Below, one piece after another: positions 54,636-63,263 of a stretch of 64,000 nt of DNA. Each line of letters starts with the position of its first letter. Positions within the stretch are counted from its first letter, which is position 1. The notes beneath the pieces were generated by a model, which saw only the letters and a program-made list of their open reading frames with translations, had not been told where the DNA came from and ran no database searches. A program made the translations under genes and the position numbers. The stretch is from Nocardioides baekrokdamisoli (GTDB taxonomy: Bacteria > Actinomycetota > Actinomycetes > Propionibacteriales > Nocardioidaceae): contig NZ_AP019307.1 in NCBI RefSeq assembly GCF_003945325.1, positions 2,542,001-2,606,000 on the forward strand, in the 5' to 3' direction.

Positions 54636-56290
54636 TGACTGCGACGATCCCTCACATTGACGCGGCGCCGGTGCGGAAGCCGCTCGGCACCAAGCTGTAC
54701 ACGCTGCTGACGACGACCGACCACAAGGTCATCGCCAACATGTACTTCGTGACCTCGGTCGCGTGGTTCCTCGTCGGCGGCCTGATGGCGCTGCTGATGC
54801 GCTCCAAGCTCGCATTCCCGGGTCAGGAGTGGCTCAGCGACGAGCGCTTCAACCAGTTGTTCACGATGCACGGCACGATCATGTTGCTGCTGTTCGCGAC
54901 GCCGCTGTTCTTCGGTTTCGGCAACGCCGTCATGCCGATCCAGATCGGTGCCCCGGACGTCGCCTTCCCGCGTCTGAACATGTTCTCGTACTGGCTGTAC
55001 CTCTTCGGCGGCATCATCGCGGCCTCGGGCTTCTTCACCCCGCAGGGGGCGGCCGACTTCGGCTGGTTCGCGTACACGCCGCTGTCGAACTCCGACCACT
55101 CGCCGGGCGTCGGCGGCGACCTCTGGATCATGGGTCTGTGGATGGCCGGTGTCGGCACCATCCTCGGTGCGGTCAACTTCATCGTCACGATCCTGTGCAT
55201 GCGTGCGCCGGGCATGACGATGTTCCGGATGCCGATCTTCGTGTGGAACACGCTGATCACGTCGCTGCTCGTGCTGATCGCGTTCCCGATCCTCGCCGGC
55301 GCTCTGCTCATGCTCGAGGCTGATCGACAGCTCGGCGCGCACGTGTTCGACCCTGCGCACGGTGGCCCGATCCTGTGGCAGCACCTGTTCTGGTTCTTCG
55401 GCCACCCTGAGGTCTACATCATCGCGCTGCCGTTCTTCGGCATCGTGTCGGAGATCCTGCCGGTCTTCAGCCGCAAGCCGATCTTCGGTTACGTCGGCCT
55501 CGTCGGCGCGACGCTCGGCATCGCGATCCTCTCGGTCGCCGTGTGGGCTCACCACATGTTCGTGACCGGTGCGGTGGACCTGCCGTTCTTCTCCGGCATG
55601 ACGTTCCTGATCGCGGTCCCGACCGGTGTGAAGTTCTTCAACTGGATCGGCACGATGTGGGGCGGCTCGATCTCGTTCGACACCCCGATGCTCTGGTCGC
55701 TGGGCTTCCTCACGACCTTCCTCTTCGGTGGTCTGACGGGCATCATCCTGGCGTCGCCGCCGCTCGACTTCCACGTCTCCGACTCCTACTTCGTCGTGGC
55801 TCACTTCCACTACGTCGTCTTCGGCACCGTCGTGTTCGCGATGTTCGCGGGCTTCTACTTCTGGTGGCCGAAGTGGACCGGTCGGATGCTCAACGAGCGC
55901 CTCGGCAAGCTGCACTTCTGGCTGCTGTTCATCGGCTTCCACACGACCTTCCTGGTGCAGCACTGGCTCGGTATCGAGGGCATGCAGCGTCGTATCGCTG
56001 ACTACCTGCCGACGGACGGCTTCACCTTCCTGAACCAGCTCTCGACGGTGGGCGCGTTCCTGCTCAGCTTCTCGATGCTGCCGTTCTTCTACAACCTCTG
56101 GGTGTCGCGCAACGCGCCCAAGGTTGAGGTCGACGACCCGTGGGGCTGGGGCCGGTCGCTGGAGTGGGCCACCTCGTGCCCGCCGCCGCGCCACAACTTC
56201 AACTCGATCCCGCGGATCCGGTCGGAGTCGCCGGCGTTCGATCTCCACCACCCGGAGATCGCAGCTCTCGAACTGGAGGAGGGTCACTGA
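54635..56290 (+). CDS. ctaD: Cytochrome c oxidase subunit I
   Basis: Catalytic aa3 subunit, 551 aa, twelve membrane helices. Conserved ligands are present: [11 protein letters not shown] (low-spin haem His), [14 protein letters not shown] (Cu-B His with Tyr), [10 protein letters not shown] (Cu-B His-His) and [14 protein letters not shown] (haem a and a3 His). The K- and D-channel residues are in the expected places. ATG 54635 overlaps the ctaC stop and the gene in turn overlaps ctaF, so expression is coupled. Confidence 0.98.
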   Translation: MTATIPHIDAAPVRKPLGTKLYTLLTTTDHKVIANMYFVTSVAWFLVGGLMALLMRSKLAFPGQEWLSDERFNQLFTMHGTIMLLLFATPLFFGFGNAVMPIQIGAPDVAFPRLNMFSYWLYLFGGIIAASGFFTPQGAADFGWFAYTPLSNSDHSPGVGGDLWIMGLWMAGVGTILGAVNFIVTILCMRAPGMTMFRMPIFVWNTLITSLLVLIAFPILAGALLMLEADRQLGAHVFDPAHGGPILWQHLFWFFGHPEVYIIALPFFGIVSEILPVFSRKPIFGYVGLVGATLGIAILSVAVWAHHMFVTGAVDLPFFSGMTFLIAVPTGVKFFNWIGTMWGGSISFDTPMLWSLGFLTTFLFGGLTGIILASPPLDFHVSDSYFVVAHFHYVVFGTVVFAMFAGFYFWWPKWTGRMLNERLGKLHFWLLFIGFHTTFLVQHWLGIEGMQRRIADYLPTDGFTFLNQLSTVGAFLLSFSMLPFFYNLWVSRNAPKVEVDDPWGWGRSLEWATSCPPPRHNFNSIPRIRSESPAFDLHHPEIAALELEEGH

Positions 56291-56706
56291 TGAAGGCTGA
56301 AGCCTGGATGTTCGCCGCGTGCACCGCGTTCCTGGTGCTCGTGACGCCCGCGTACTGGTTCGTCACTTCGGGTTCTGACAATCGCGGTGACTGGACCGGC
56401 ACCTCGGCGCTCGTCATGTGCACCCTGCTGGTGCTGATGATCACGCTCTACCTCGGCTTCCACGCCAACCGGATGGACGCTCGCCCGGAGGACCGCAACG
56501 ACGCGGACATCGCGGAAGGCGCCGGCGAGCTCGGCTTCTTCCCGCCGTTCTCGTGGTGGCCGCTGTGGTGCGCACTGGGCCTGTCGGTCTTCACCTTCGC
56601 TGCGGCGATGAAGACCTACTGGCTGATGATCGGCGCTGCTGGCGTCGGGTTCATCCTGCTGTGCGGTTGGATCTACGAGTACTACCGCGGAGAGTTCAAG
56701 CACTGA
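56290..56706 (+). CDS. ctaF: Cytochrome c oxidase subunit IV, actinobacterial type (CtaF)
   Basis: Small 138-aa membrane subunit characteristic of actinobacterial supercomplexes. It has an N-terminal helix ([24 protein letters not shown] region), a second near LVMCTLLVLMITLYLGFHANRM, and a C-terminal pair with SWWPLWCALGLSVFTFAAAM and LIGAAGVGFILLCGWIYEYYRGEFKH-like end. ATG 56290 shares a base with the ctaD stop. Ends with a strong terminator. Confidence 0.93.
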   Translation: MKAEAWMFAACTAFLVLVTPAYWFVTSGSDNRGDWTGTSALVMCTLLVLMITLYLGFHANRMDARPEDRNDADIAEGAGELGFFPPFSWWPLWCALGLSVFTFAAAMKTYWLMIGAAGVGFILLCGWIYEYYRGEFKH

Positions 56707-56724
56707 TCCGCTGACGAGTCCTGC

Positions 56725-56766
56725 AAAGGGCCCCTGCAGACCGCTGAGGCGGCGCAGGGGCCCTTT
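56725..56766 (+). terminator. Stem-loop terminator after ctaF
   Basis: AAAGGGCCCCTGC (56725-56737) pairs with GCAGGGGCCCTTT (56754-56766); the stem is followed by CTGG rather than a long T-run. Located between convergent ctaF and the lipoprotein gene. Confidence 0.9.
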
Positions 56767-56824
56767 CTGGTCTGTGGGGCTCGTCGAACTCCTGGAGGCG
56801 CTTGAGCGCGCCCAGGAGCCAGGA

Positions 56825-57409
56825 TCACGTCAGCGTGACGCTGACCGGGGCAGGCAGACGTACGGCCTGCTCCGGGAGGCCGTTGATCACCACGGCAGTC
56901 TTGTAGATCCCGGTAGGGAGAGGCGGTGGGACGCTGAACCTGCTGCCAGCTCCCATCGGCCCCGGGAGGCAACCCGGCATCGTGCCGTCCGGCTGCCCAC
57001 TCTGGGAGCACCTGCCGTACGTGGTGATGACGGTGACGGGGTAGCGCGTCACTCCCGCGGGAATCGACTGATTGATCGCGCATTCCAGCGTGAAGGCAGG
57101 CTCAAACGTTGTCTGTCCGTTGGTCAGACCCACAGCGAACTTGAAGCCGCAGGAGGTCTTCAGAGGCTTGGGCCCGACATTGTTGACGACCAATACGCCA
57201 TGGAGTGCCGACCCGGCTGTGACAGTCGTCCGTTGGAGCTCGAGACGTATCTCGATATGCAATGCCGAAATGTGCACTGGCGGGCTGGAGATGACGCCGT
57301 GAGCGCCCGATGGCGGGTGGCTGGGGGATACGGACGGCGGCGTGGAGCCACATGCCTGGACGAGGACCAGTGCGGCGGCCGTCGAGACCAGGCGCAGGTG
57401 CGTACTCAT
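56825..57409 (-). CDS. Secreted lipoprotein with Ig-like fold, unknown function
   Basis: A 194-aa product with lipobox VQAC after MSTHLRLVSTAAALVL. A Ser/Pro linker leads to a ~130-residue beta-rich domain (TTVTAGSALHGVLVVNNVGP, then SIPAGVTRYPVTVITTYG and PTGIYKTAVVINGLP), with five Cys that could form disulfides. The fold style resembles BsuPI-type or DUF4232-type extracytoplasmic domains, but the match is weak. It lies alone between the ctaCDF and qcr operons; any respiratory role is inference from position only. Confidence 0.7.
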   Translation of the reverse strand: MSTHLRLVSTAAALVLVQACGSTPPSVSPSHPPSGAHGVISSPPVHISALHIEIRLELQRTTVTAGSALHGVLVVNNVGPKPLKTSCGFKFAVGLTNGQTTFEPAFTLECAINQSIPAGVTRYPVTVITTYGRCSQSGQPDGTMPGCLPGPMGAGSRFSVPPPLPTGIYKTAVVINGLPEQAVRLPAPVSVTLT

Positions 57410-57456
57410 GCTTCATAGGATGCGCCGTCGACGCCGGTTGGTTCCGGTGGGCGCGC

Positions 57457-57462
57457 TAATCT
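57457..57462 (+). promoter_or_regulatory. -10-like TAATCT before the 60-aa membrane protein
   Basis: TAATCT ends 6 nt before ATG 57469, which favours this short gene being expressed as a leaderless mRNA. Confidence 0.45.
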
Positions 57463-57468
57463 CCGCCC

Positions 57469-57651
57469 ATGCGCATTGTGGGGCCGCTGATTGCCGTTGT
57501 CATGATCGTTGCCGGGGCGTACGTCGCTTTTGCCGGTATGGGGTGGATAGGCACAGGCCACAAGAGCTCCGGTGCGGCCAACGGCGGGGCACTCCTGTCC
57601 GGGCTGGGCGTGGCGTTGGCGATCACGGTGCTGAAACGTCCGAAGCGGTAG
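57469..57651 (+). CDS. Small membrane protein (60 aa)
   Basis: Encodes MRIVGPLIAVVMIVAGAYVA and a further 40 residues with a second hydrophobic segment GALLSGLGVALAITVL, then a basic end KRPKR. Two membrane helices are predicted with a short Gly/Lys loop. No family recognised. It is convergent with the qcrB operon and separated by a terminator. Confidence 0.6.
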   Translation: MRIVGPLIAVVMIVAGAYVAFAGMGWIGTGHKSSGAANGGALLSGLGVALAITVLKRPKR

Positions 57652-57699
57652 TTGGCGAACGTCGGGTCTCGACATGACAGACGTCGGGTCTCGGCAAGG

Positions 57700-57736
57700 C
57701 GAAGGGCCCCTCCCCGGGTGGGGGAGGGGCCCTTCG
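57700..57736. terminator. Stem-loop terminator after qcrB
   Basis: A perfect 16-bp stem (CGAAGGGCCCCTCCCC at 57700-57715 with 57721-57736) and 5-nt loop between the convergent small membrane gene and qcrB. It can work in both directions. Upstream lie two copies of ACGTCGGGTCTCG (57659-57671 and 57681-57693). Confidence 0.93.
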
Positions 57737-57756
57737 GCTGTCTACGACCAGACCGA

Positions 57757-59439
57757 TCAGTGGTGACCGTCCAGCGCGTCGTGACCGACACCGGCTTCGA
57801 GCTCGTGCAACTCGTGAGCGGCGTGCTCCTGAGCTGCCTCGTACTCCTCGATCGTCGGCTTCTCGACGTCGTCGCCGTAGTACTCGGTACGGATCCGGTC
57901 GCGCAGGGTCTTCTTGCCCTTCTCGGTCGGACCGTCGTCCTCGCCCGCCGGACCGCGGTCGCGGACGGTGATGCCGTACGCGTGGCCCTCGTCGATCGGG
58001 AGGTGCTTCTCCGCGTACTTGCCGTCGGCCGAGCGCATGATGACGCCGGTCTCGTAGCCGTGCAGGAGGACACCGTTGTCGTGACGCTGGAGCGCGATGC
58101 ACCAACGCTTGGTGATGAAGAACGCGATCACCGGAGCGACGAACACCAGGACACGCAGGACGTGGGTGATGGTGTTGATCGAGGAGTGGAACTTGATCGC
58201 GAGCAGGTCGTTGCCGCCAGCCATCCAGAACATCGCGTACATCGTCATCAGCGCGACCATGAAGGCCGTACGCGTCGGAGCGTTGCGCGGGCGCTGCAGG
58301 ATGTGGTGCTCACGCTTGTCGCCGGTGATCCAGGCCTCGAGGAACGGCAGGATCGTCAGGAACATCCACATGCCCGTCGGCAGGATGATGACCGGGACGA
58401 GGATGTTCCAGGACAGCGTGTGACCCCACAGGTGGGTCTCCCAGCCAGGCATGATGCGGAGCGCGCCGTCGGGCCAACCCATGTACCAGTCGGGCTGCGA
58501 GCCGGCGGTGACCTTGGTCGGGTCGTACGGACCGAACTTCCAGACCGGGTTGATCGAGAGCAGAGCGCCCATGATCGCGGTGACGCCGAAGACGATGAAG
58601 AAGAATCCACCAGCCTTGGCCGCGTAGACCGGAAGCATCGGGTAGCCGACGACGTTCTTCTCGGTCCGCCCGGGGCCGGCCCACTGGGTGTGCTTGTGGT
58701 ACACGACGAGCAGCATGTGCGCGGCGATCAGACCGAGCAGCAGACCCGGGATGAGCAGGATGTGGATCGAGTACATGCGGGGGATGATCTGGTCGCCCGG
58801 GAACTCGCCGCCGAAGAGGAAGAACGACATGTACGTGCCCACGACCGGGATGGCCTGCATGAAGCCTTCCGCGGCACGAAGACCGGTTCCGGACAGGAGG
58901 TCGTCCGGCAGGGAGTAACCGGTGAAGCCCTCGAGCGTGCCGAGCAGCAGCAGGGTCGAGCCGATGACCCAGTTGATCTCACGCGGCTTGCGGTGCGCGC
59001 CGGTGAAGAACACGCGGAGCAGGTGGATCATCATCGCGGCGATGAAGAGCATGGCCGCCCAGTGGTGCATCTGGCGCAGCAGCAGGCCGCCGCGGACCTC
59101 GAACGAGATGTGCAGCGCCGAGTTGAATGCCTCCGAGACCGGAACGCCCTTCAGCGGTACGTAGGTGCCCTTGTAGTCGACCTCGCCCATCGAGGGCGTG
59201 AACCACAGTGTCAGCAGGACGCCGGTGATGAGCAGGACGACGAAGCTCCACAGCGCCACTTCGCCGAGCATGAAGGACCAGTGGTCCGGGAAGATCTTGC
59301 GGAGGTTCTTCTTGCCCATCGCGGCGAGGCCGAGGCGCTCGTCGGCCCAGTCAGCGATCTTGCCGGTCCTGGTGGTCGGGGCGACCGTGGCGGCAGCGGT
59401 GCCGTTGCTGGTCGCGACCTGCGAGATGTCGGTGCTCAT
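57757..59439 (-). CDS. qcrB: Cytochrome bc1 complex cytochrome b subunit
   Basis: Di-haem membrane subunit oxidising menaquinol. The 560-aa protein is longer than mitochondrial cytochrome b because of a C-terminal extension of about 110 residues, as in other actinobacteria. Haem ligands lie in RQMHHWAAMLFIAAMMIHLL and AAHMLLVVYHKHTQ; the PEWY-type Q-o motif is the QPDWYMGW segment; EGFTGYSLPDD is also typical. ATG overlaps the qcrA stop (ATGA). Confidence 0.97.
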   Translation of the reverse strand: MSTDISQVATSNGTAAATVAPTTRTGKIADWADERLGLAAMGKKNLRKIFPDHWSFMLGEVALWSFVVLLITGVLLTLWFTPSMGEVDYKGTYVPLKGVPVSEAFNSALHISFEVRGGLLLRQMHHWAAMLFIAAMMIHLLRVFFTGAHRKPREINWVIGSTLLLLGTLEGFTGYSLPDDLLSGTGLRAAEGFMQAIPVVGTYMSFFLFGGEFPGDQIIPRMYSIHILLIPGLLLGLIAAHMLLVVYHKHTQWAGPGRTEKNVVGYPMLPVYAAKAGGFFFIVFGVTAIMGALLSINPVWKFGPYDPTKVTAGSQPDWYMGWPDGALRIMPGWETHLWGHTLSWNILVPVIILPTGMWMFLTILPFLEAWITGDKREHHILQRPRNAPTRTAFMVALMTMYAMFWMAGGNDLLAIKFHSSINTITHVLRVLVFVAPVIAFFITKRWCIALQRHDNGVLLHGYETGVIMRSADGKYAEKHLPIDEGHAYGITVRDRGPAGEDDGPTEKGKKTLRDRIRTEYYGDDVEKPTIEEYEAAQEHAAHELHELEAGVGHDALDGHH

Positions 59440-60644
59440 GCGAAGTCAACCTTTCCACCGAGCTCGACGTTGCGTACGCCGTTGAGCACGTTGTCCTTGC
59501 CGTTGTACTTCCAGTTGTTGCTGATCTTCTCCACCGACTGGGTGTCCCGCTCCCAGTAGCTGGGTCCGACCGGCTCCTGATAGTCGTCGAGAGCAACCAG
59601 GTAGCCGTCGGCGTCCACGCCCAGCGGGAGCTGGGGGAGGTGGTGACCGGCGGGACCGAACACGACCTTGCCGCCGTCGGCCAGGTCGAAGGTCGACTGG
59701 TGGCACGGGCAGAGCAGGTGGTGGGTGGTGCGCTCGAGCAGCGAGATCGGGCAGCCGACGTGGGTGCAGATCTTCGAGTACGCCACGATGCCCTCGTACG
59801 ACCACTGGCGGGTCACGTCGTTGACGATGTCCGACGGGTTCATCTTGAGGAGGACCGTCGCGGCCTTCTCCTTGGCGTTCTGCAGGTCTGCGCCCTCGAG
59901 GACGAATTCCTCGGTGACCTGCTGGCCGGCCTCGCGGTTGAAGAGCAGTTCCGGCTCCGCGTTGACGAGGTCGCCGATCTCCAGATCGCCCGGGCGGATC
60001 GGCGTACCGACGACGTCGCGCACGATGCGGGTGCCACGGCGCCAGATGGTGTTGGTGAGGCCCTGGCCGAGCGGGTTGCCGGCGGCGAAGCCGTTGATCA
60101 GCTTGTTCGGGTTGGTGCCGGACAGGTCGCGAAGCTCGACGACGACCGGGACCAGGAGGAAGCCGACAGCGCCGAGGAGGGTGTTGCGGATGAGCGGGCG
60201 GCGGGTGATGCCCGACTCGTCCACACCCTGCTTGAACGCGGCGATCGTCGCGGAGCGGTCCTCGAGCGAGGAGGCGGCCGGGTGGCGGTCCTCGGCAAGT
60301 TCCTCGTCCGCCATGAGCTTGCGAGCCCACTGGATGATGCCGATACCGATGAACAGCAGGGCGAAGCCGAAGGCCAGGCCGAGGCAGACGTTCGAGGCGC
60401 CCATACCGGCGATCTCGCTCGGCTGGTAGCCGGTGCTCAGCCCGAAGTAGGCAACGACGAACAGGACCGAGCAAACGCCCGAGAGGACGAACAGCGTGGC
60501 GACCTGGCGCTCGGCACGGCGCTCCGCGGCGGGGTCGACGTCGGTCGGCCGCCAGTGGTGGTCGTGCATGCCCGGATCGGACAGCAGCGCGTCCGTGTGC
60601 GCGTTGATCTCGTGCCCGTCGTGGGCGCTGTGCGCGTCGCTCAT
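59436..60644 (-). CDS. qcrA: Cytochrome bc1 complex Rieske iron-sulfur subunit
   Basis: A 402-aa actinobacterial Rieske protein with three N-terminal membrane helices (VATLFVLSGVCSVLFVVAYF; ASNVCLGLAFGFALLFIGIG; NTLLGAVGFLLVPVVVE), unlike the single helix elsewhere. The 2Fe-2S site is CTHVGCPISL and LLCPCHQSTFDLADGG, giving two Cys-His pairs and the disulfide. The operon order qcrC-qcrA-qcrB, with qcrA sharing one base with the qcrC stop, is the standard actinobacterial one. Confidence 0.97.
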   Translation of the reverse strand: MSDAHSAHDGHEINAHTDALLSDPGMHDHHWRPTDVDPAAERRAERQVATLFVLSGVCSVLFVVAYFGLSTGYQPSEIAGMGASNVCLGLAFGFALLFIGIGIIQWARKLMADEELAEDRHPAASSLEDRSATIAAFKQGVDESGITRRPLIRNTLLGAVGFLLVPVVVELRDLSGTNPNKLINGFAAGNPLGQGLTNTIWRRGTRIVRDVVGTPIRPGDLEIGDLVNAEPELLFNREAGQQVTEEFVLEGADLQNAKEKAATVLLKMNPSDIVNDVTRQWSYEGIVAYSKICTHVGCPISLLERTTHHLLCPCHQSTFDLADGGKVVFGPAGHHLPQLPLGVDADGYLVALDDYQEPVGPSYWERDTQSVEKISNNWKYNGKDNVLNGVRNVELGGKVDFA

Positions 60645-61537
60645 CAGGCGTCCTTCTTCTTGTTCGTACGCGTGGTGTGGGCTGCGATCCAGATCGCGAA
60701 GCCGACCATGGAGCCGATGCCGATGGTCCAGGCCATCAGGCCCTCGGCCACCGGGCCGGCGCTGAGCAGGTCAGAGCCGCCGTAGTTCGTCTGGTCACGC
60801 TGGGCGTGGACGAAAGCAGCGACAGCCTGCTTCTCCTTGAGGCTGAGGTTGCCATCGCTGAAGTTCGGCATCGGGCCCGGACCGGTGAGGAGCGCTTCCA
60901 TGATCGTCCGGGTGTCGTCGTTCAGGATGTTCGGCGCGATGGCGCCGTTCGGCATGGCGCCGCCGGCGCCCGTGAAGTTGTGGCACGCGGTGCAGTTGGT
61001 CAGGAAGACCTTGCCACCGAGCTGGATCATCGCGTCCTTCTGGTCGGTCGACCAGCTGTTCTCCGCGTTGACCGCAGCGTCGCTCGGGATGGCGGGGCCG
61101 GCACCGAACGAGGCGACGTACGCAGCGAGCGCCTTGATCTCGGTGTCGCTGAAGACGACGCGCTTGTGGTACGCGCCCTGCGGGCCGGACTGCTGGAGCG
61201 GCATGCGCCCGGTGCGTACCTGGAAGTCAGCGGCAGCGGCGCCGGTCCCGACCAGCGACGGACCGATGTTCTTGCCGTCGGTGGTGGTGACACCCTCACC
61301 GTTCTGGCCGTGGCAGAACGAGCAGCTGACGAGGAACAGGGCCTTGCCCTGGGCGATCTGGTCGGCGGCGCTGGTGCCGTTGTCCGCGTTGGCGGACGGG
61401 GCGATGGCGGCGTACGCGGCACCCGTGAACAGCAGGGAGACCAGGAGCAGCAGGGCTCCGGTGAAGCGACGTCGGCGGAACTGGGAGATCCGGCCGATCA
61501 CGCTGTGGAGGGGACTGTGCTTGTTCAAGCGGCTCAC
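60644..61537 (-). CDS. qcrC: Diheme cytochrome c subunit of the bc1 complex
   Basis: A 297-aa subunit with an N-terminal signal or anchor helix (RFTGALLLLVSLLFTGAAYA), two c-type haem sites CSFCH (residues 72-76) and CTACH (182-186), later Met ligands in the PMPNF region, and a C-terminal membrane helix (GLMAWTIGIGSMVGFAIWIA). The second haem lets it pass electrons directly to the oxidase without soluble cytochrome c. GTG 61537 is chosen since AAGGA lies 7 nt upstream; GTG 61564 overlapping the ctaE stop is an alternative. Confidence 0.96.
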   Translation of the reverse strand: MSRLNKHSPLHSVIGRISQFRRRRFTGALLLLVSLLFTGAAYAAIAPSANADNGTSAADQIAQGKALFLVSCSFCHGQNGEGVTTTDGKNIGPSLVGTGAAAADFQVRTGRMPLQQSGPQGAYHKRVVFSDTEIKALAAYVASFGAGPAIPSDAAVNAENSWSTDQKDAMIQLGGKVFLTNCTACHNFTGAGGAMPNGAIAPNILNDDTRTIMEALLTGPGPMPNFSDGNLSLKEKQAVAAFVHAQRDQTNYGGSDLLSAGPVAEGLMAWTIGIGSMVGFAIWIAAHTTRTNKKKDA

Positions 61538-61560
61538 GTTACGTTCCTTGCTCTCAGCGG

Positions 61561-62208
61561 TCACTTGATCAGGTAGATGGTCGCGAACAGACCGATCCAC
61601 ACGACGTCGACGAAGTGCCAGTAGTACGACACGGCGATGGCGCTGACCGCCTGCTCATGCGTGAACTTCTTCGTGATGTACGTGCGGCCCAGCATCAACA
61701 GGAACGCGACGAGACCGAGGGTGACGTGCATGCCGTGGAAGCCGGTGGTCAGGTAGAAGACCGTGCCGTAGGCGTCGTTCGGGATGGTGATGTGCTCGTG
61801 GATGAGTGAGGCGTACTCGGTCGCCTGGCCAGCCACGAAGTAGGCGCCCATGAGGTAGGTGAGGATGAACCACTCACGCAGACCCCAGGTGTTGACCTGC
61901 CAGATCTTGCCGGTCCGCGCCACCTTGCCCTGCTCGGCCTTGAACACGCCCCACTGACATGTGAACGACGACAGCACCAGCACCGTGGTGTTGATCGCCG
62001 CGAACAGCAGGTTCAGGTGCGAGGTGTCGTTCGCCCACAGGGTCGAACTCACATCGCGGATCGTGTAGTACGCCGCGAAGAGAGCCGCGAAGAACATCAG
62101 GTCGCTTGACAGCCAGATGATGGTGCCTACGGCCACCATGCTGGGCCGGTCGTGCCGGCCATGCAGGCGCGAAGCAGGAAGAGTCGAAACAGTCGCCACG
62201 GGCGCCAT
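61561..62208 (-). CDS. ctaE: Cytochrome c oxidase subunit III
   Basis: A 215-aa membrane subunit with five helices. Motifs: [26 protein letters not shown], a core [23 protein letters not shown] and [17 protein letters not shown], and the ending [21 protein letters not shown] 62208 follows an AAGGTGAGA binding site about 10 nt upstream and gives the family's usual length; an ATG 27 bp further upstream is less likely. First gene of ctaE-qcrC-qcrA-qcrB, divergent from the assembly factor gene. Confidence 0.96.
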   Translation of the reverse strand: MAPVATVSTLPASRLHGRHDRPSMVAVGTIIWLSSDLMFFAALFAAYYTIRDVSSTLWANDTSHLNLLFAAINTTVLVLSSFTCQWGVFKAEQGKVARTGKIWQVNTWGLREWFILTYLMGAYFVAGQATEYASLIHEHITIPNDAYGTVFYLTTGFHGMHVTLGLVAFLLMLGRTYITKKFTHEQAVSAIAVSYYWHFVDVVWIGLFATIYLIK

Positions 62209-62261
62209 TATGTCGGTTCTCACCTTCGACGGCATCCCGACCCCCCGGCTTTTGTGAGCCG

Positions 62262-62267
62262 TACGCT
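62262..62267 (+). promoter_or_regulatory. -10-like TACGCT before the oxidase assembly gene
   Basis: TACGCT ends 6 nt before GTG 62274, consistent with a leaderless transcript. Confidence 0.45.
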
Positions 62268-62273
62268 GGCGCC

Positions 62274-63254
62274 GTGCTCATCCACTCCGTTGTTCCGCTG
62301 CTCCTCCCCGCTCATGGAGGCGCAGAAGTGGGGGATGACGCGCTCGCTCCGTGGTCGCTGGTTGACCTGTTCTCGCGCTGGGAGTTGTCGACGCCCGTGC
62401 TCGTCGGCACGACCCTCGCCACCGGGCTCTACCTGTTCGGTGTCTGGCGACTGATGCGACGCGGCGACCGCTGGCCGGTCAACCGGACCATCTGCTGGTT
62501 GGTGGGGGTGATCGCGTTCTTCATCGCCACCTCGAGCGAGATCGGCGTCTACGACGACACACTGCTGTCGGTCCACATGGTCCAGCACATGATCCTGTCG
62601 ATGCTGGTCCCGGTGTTCCTGGCTCTCGGCGCTCCGGTCACCTTGGCACTGCGTACGCTGCCCAGGCGGCCGCGCGGGTGGTTGATGGCGTTGATCCACT
62701 CGCGTCTGGCCAAGGTGCTGACGTTCGCACCGCTGGTGTTCGCGCTGTACGTGCTCTCGCCGTGGGCGCTCTATTACTCCGGTTGGTACCGGGCATCCCT
62801 GGAACACCCGCTCGTGCACGAGATGATGCATGTGCACCTCGTCGTGGTCGGGTCGCTGTTCTTCTGGCCGCTGCTCGGTCTGGATCCGATCCCCGGACGG
62901 CTGACGTACCCACTGCGGGTGCTGATGACGGTCCTGACGCTTCCGTTCCACGCATTCCTCGGTGTGACGCTGATGAATCAGACGACGCTTCTGGGCGGCG
63001 ACTGGTATCCGGAGTTGCACGACTCGATGGCCTGGCTGCCGGATCCGTCGGCCGATCAGCATCTGGCAGGTGGCATCCTCTGGGGATCCGGCGATGCCAT
63101 CGGACTGATCTTCTTCATCGTGCTGTTCAGCCAATGGGTGCGAGCATCCATACGCGAGGCGGCGCAGGTCGACCGGCGTCTGGATCTGCAGGAGGCGCGG
63201 GCGAGGGCTGCCGGCGAGGATTCGGATAGATTTCGCGGCGCGACAACTGAGTGA
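62274..63254 (+). CDS. Cytochrome c oxidase assembly protein, Caa3_CtaG type
   Basis: A 326-aa polytopic membrane protein (about seven helices) of the caa3-type CtaG family implicated in copper insertion or assembly of cytochrome c oxidase. Seen features include the His/Met-rich helices [19 protein letters not shown] and [18 protein letters not shown], plus [19 protein letters not shown], all candidate Cu ligands. Divergent from ctaE with 65 bp between. Starts at GTG 62274, 6 nt after a -10-like TACGCT. Confidence 0.9.
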   Translation: MLIHSVVPLLLPAHGGAEVGDDALAPWSLVDLFSRWELSTPVLVGTTLATGLYLFGVWRLMRRGDRWPVNRTICWLVGVIAFFIATSSEIGVYDDTLLSVHMVQHMILSMLVPVFLALGAPVTLALRTLPRRPRGWLMALIHSRLAKVLTFAPLVFALYVLSPWALYYSGWYRASLEHPLVHEMMHVHLVVVGSLFFWPLLGLDPIPGRLTYPLRVLMTVLTLPFHAFLGVTLMNQTTLLGGDWYPELHDSMAWLPDPSADQHLAGGILWGSGDAIGLIFFIVLFSQWVRASIREAAQVDRRLDLQEARARAAGEDSDRFRGATTE

Positions 63255-63263
63255 GGAGAGTGC

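Noticed and set aside
57652..59559. A 635-codon plus-strand frame antisense to qcrB
   Set aside because: Overlaps the certain qcrB gene in the stop-poor antisense register; no domain seen.
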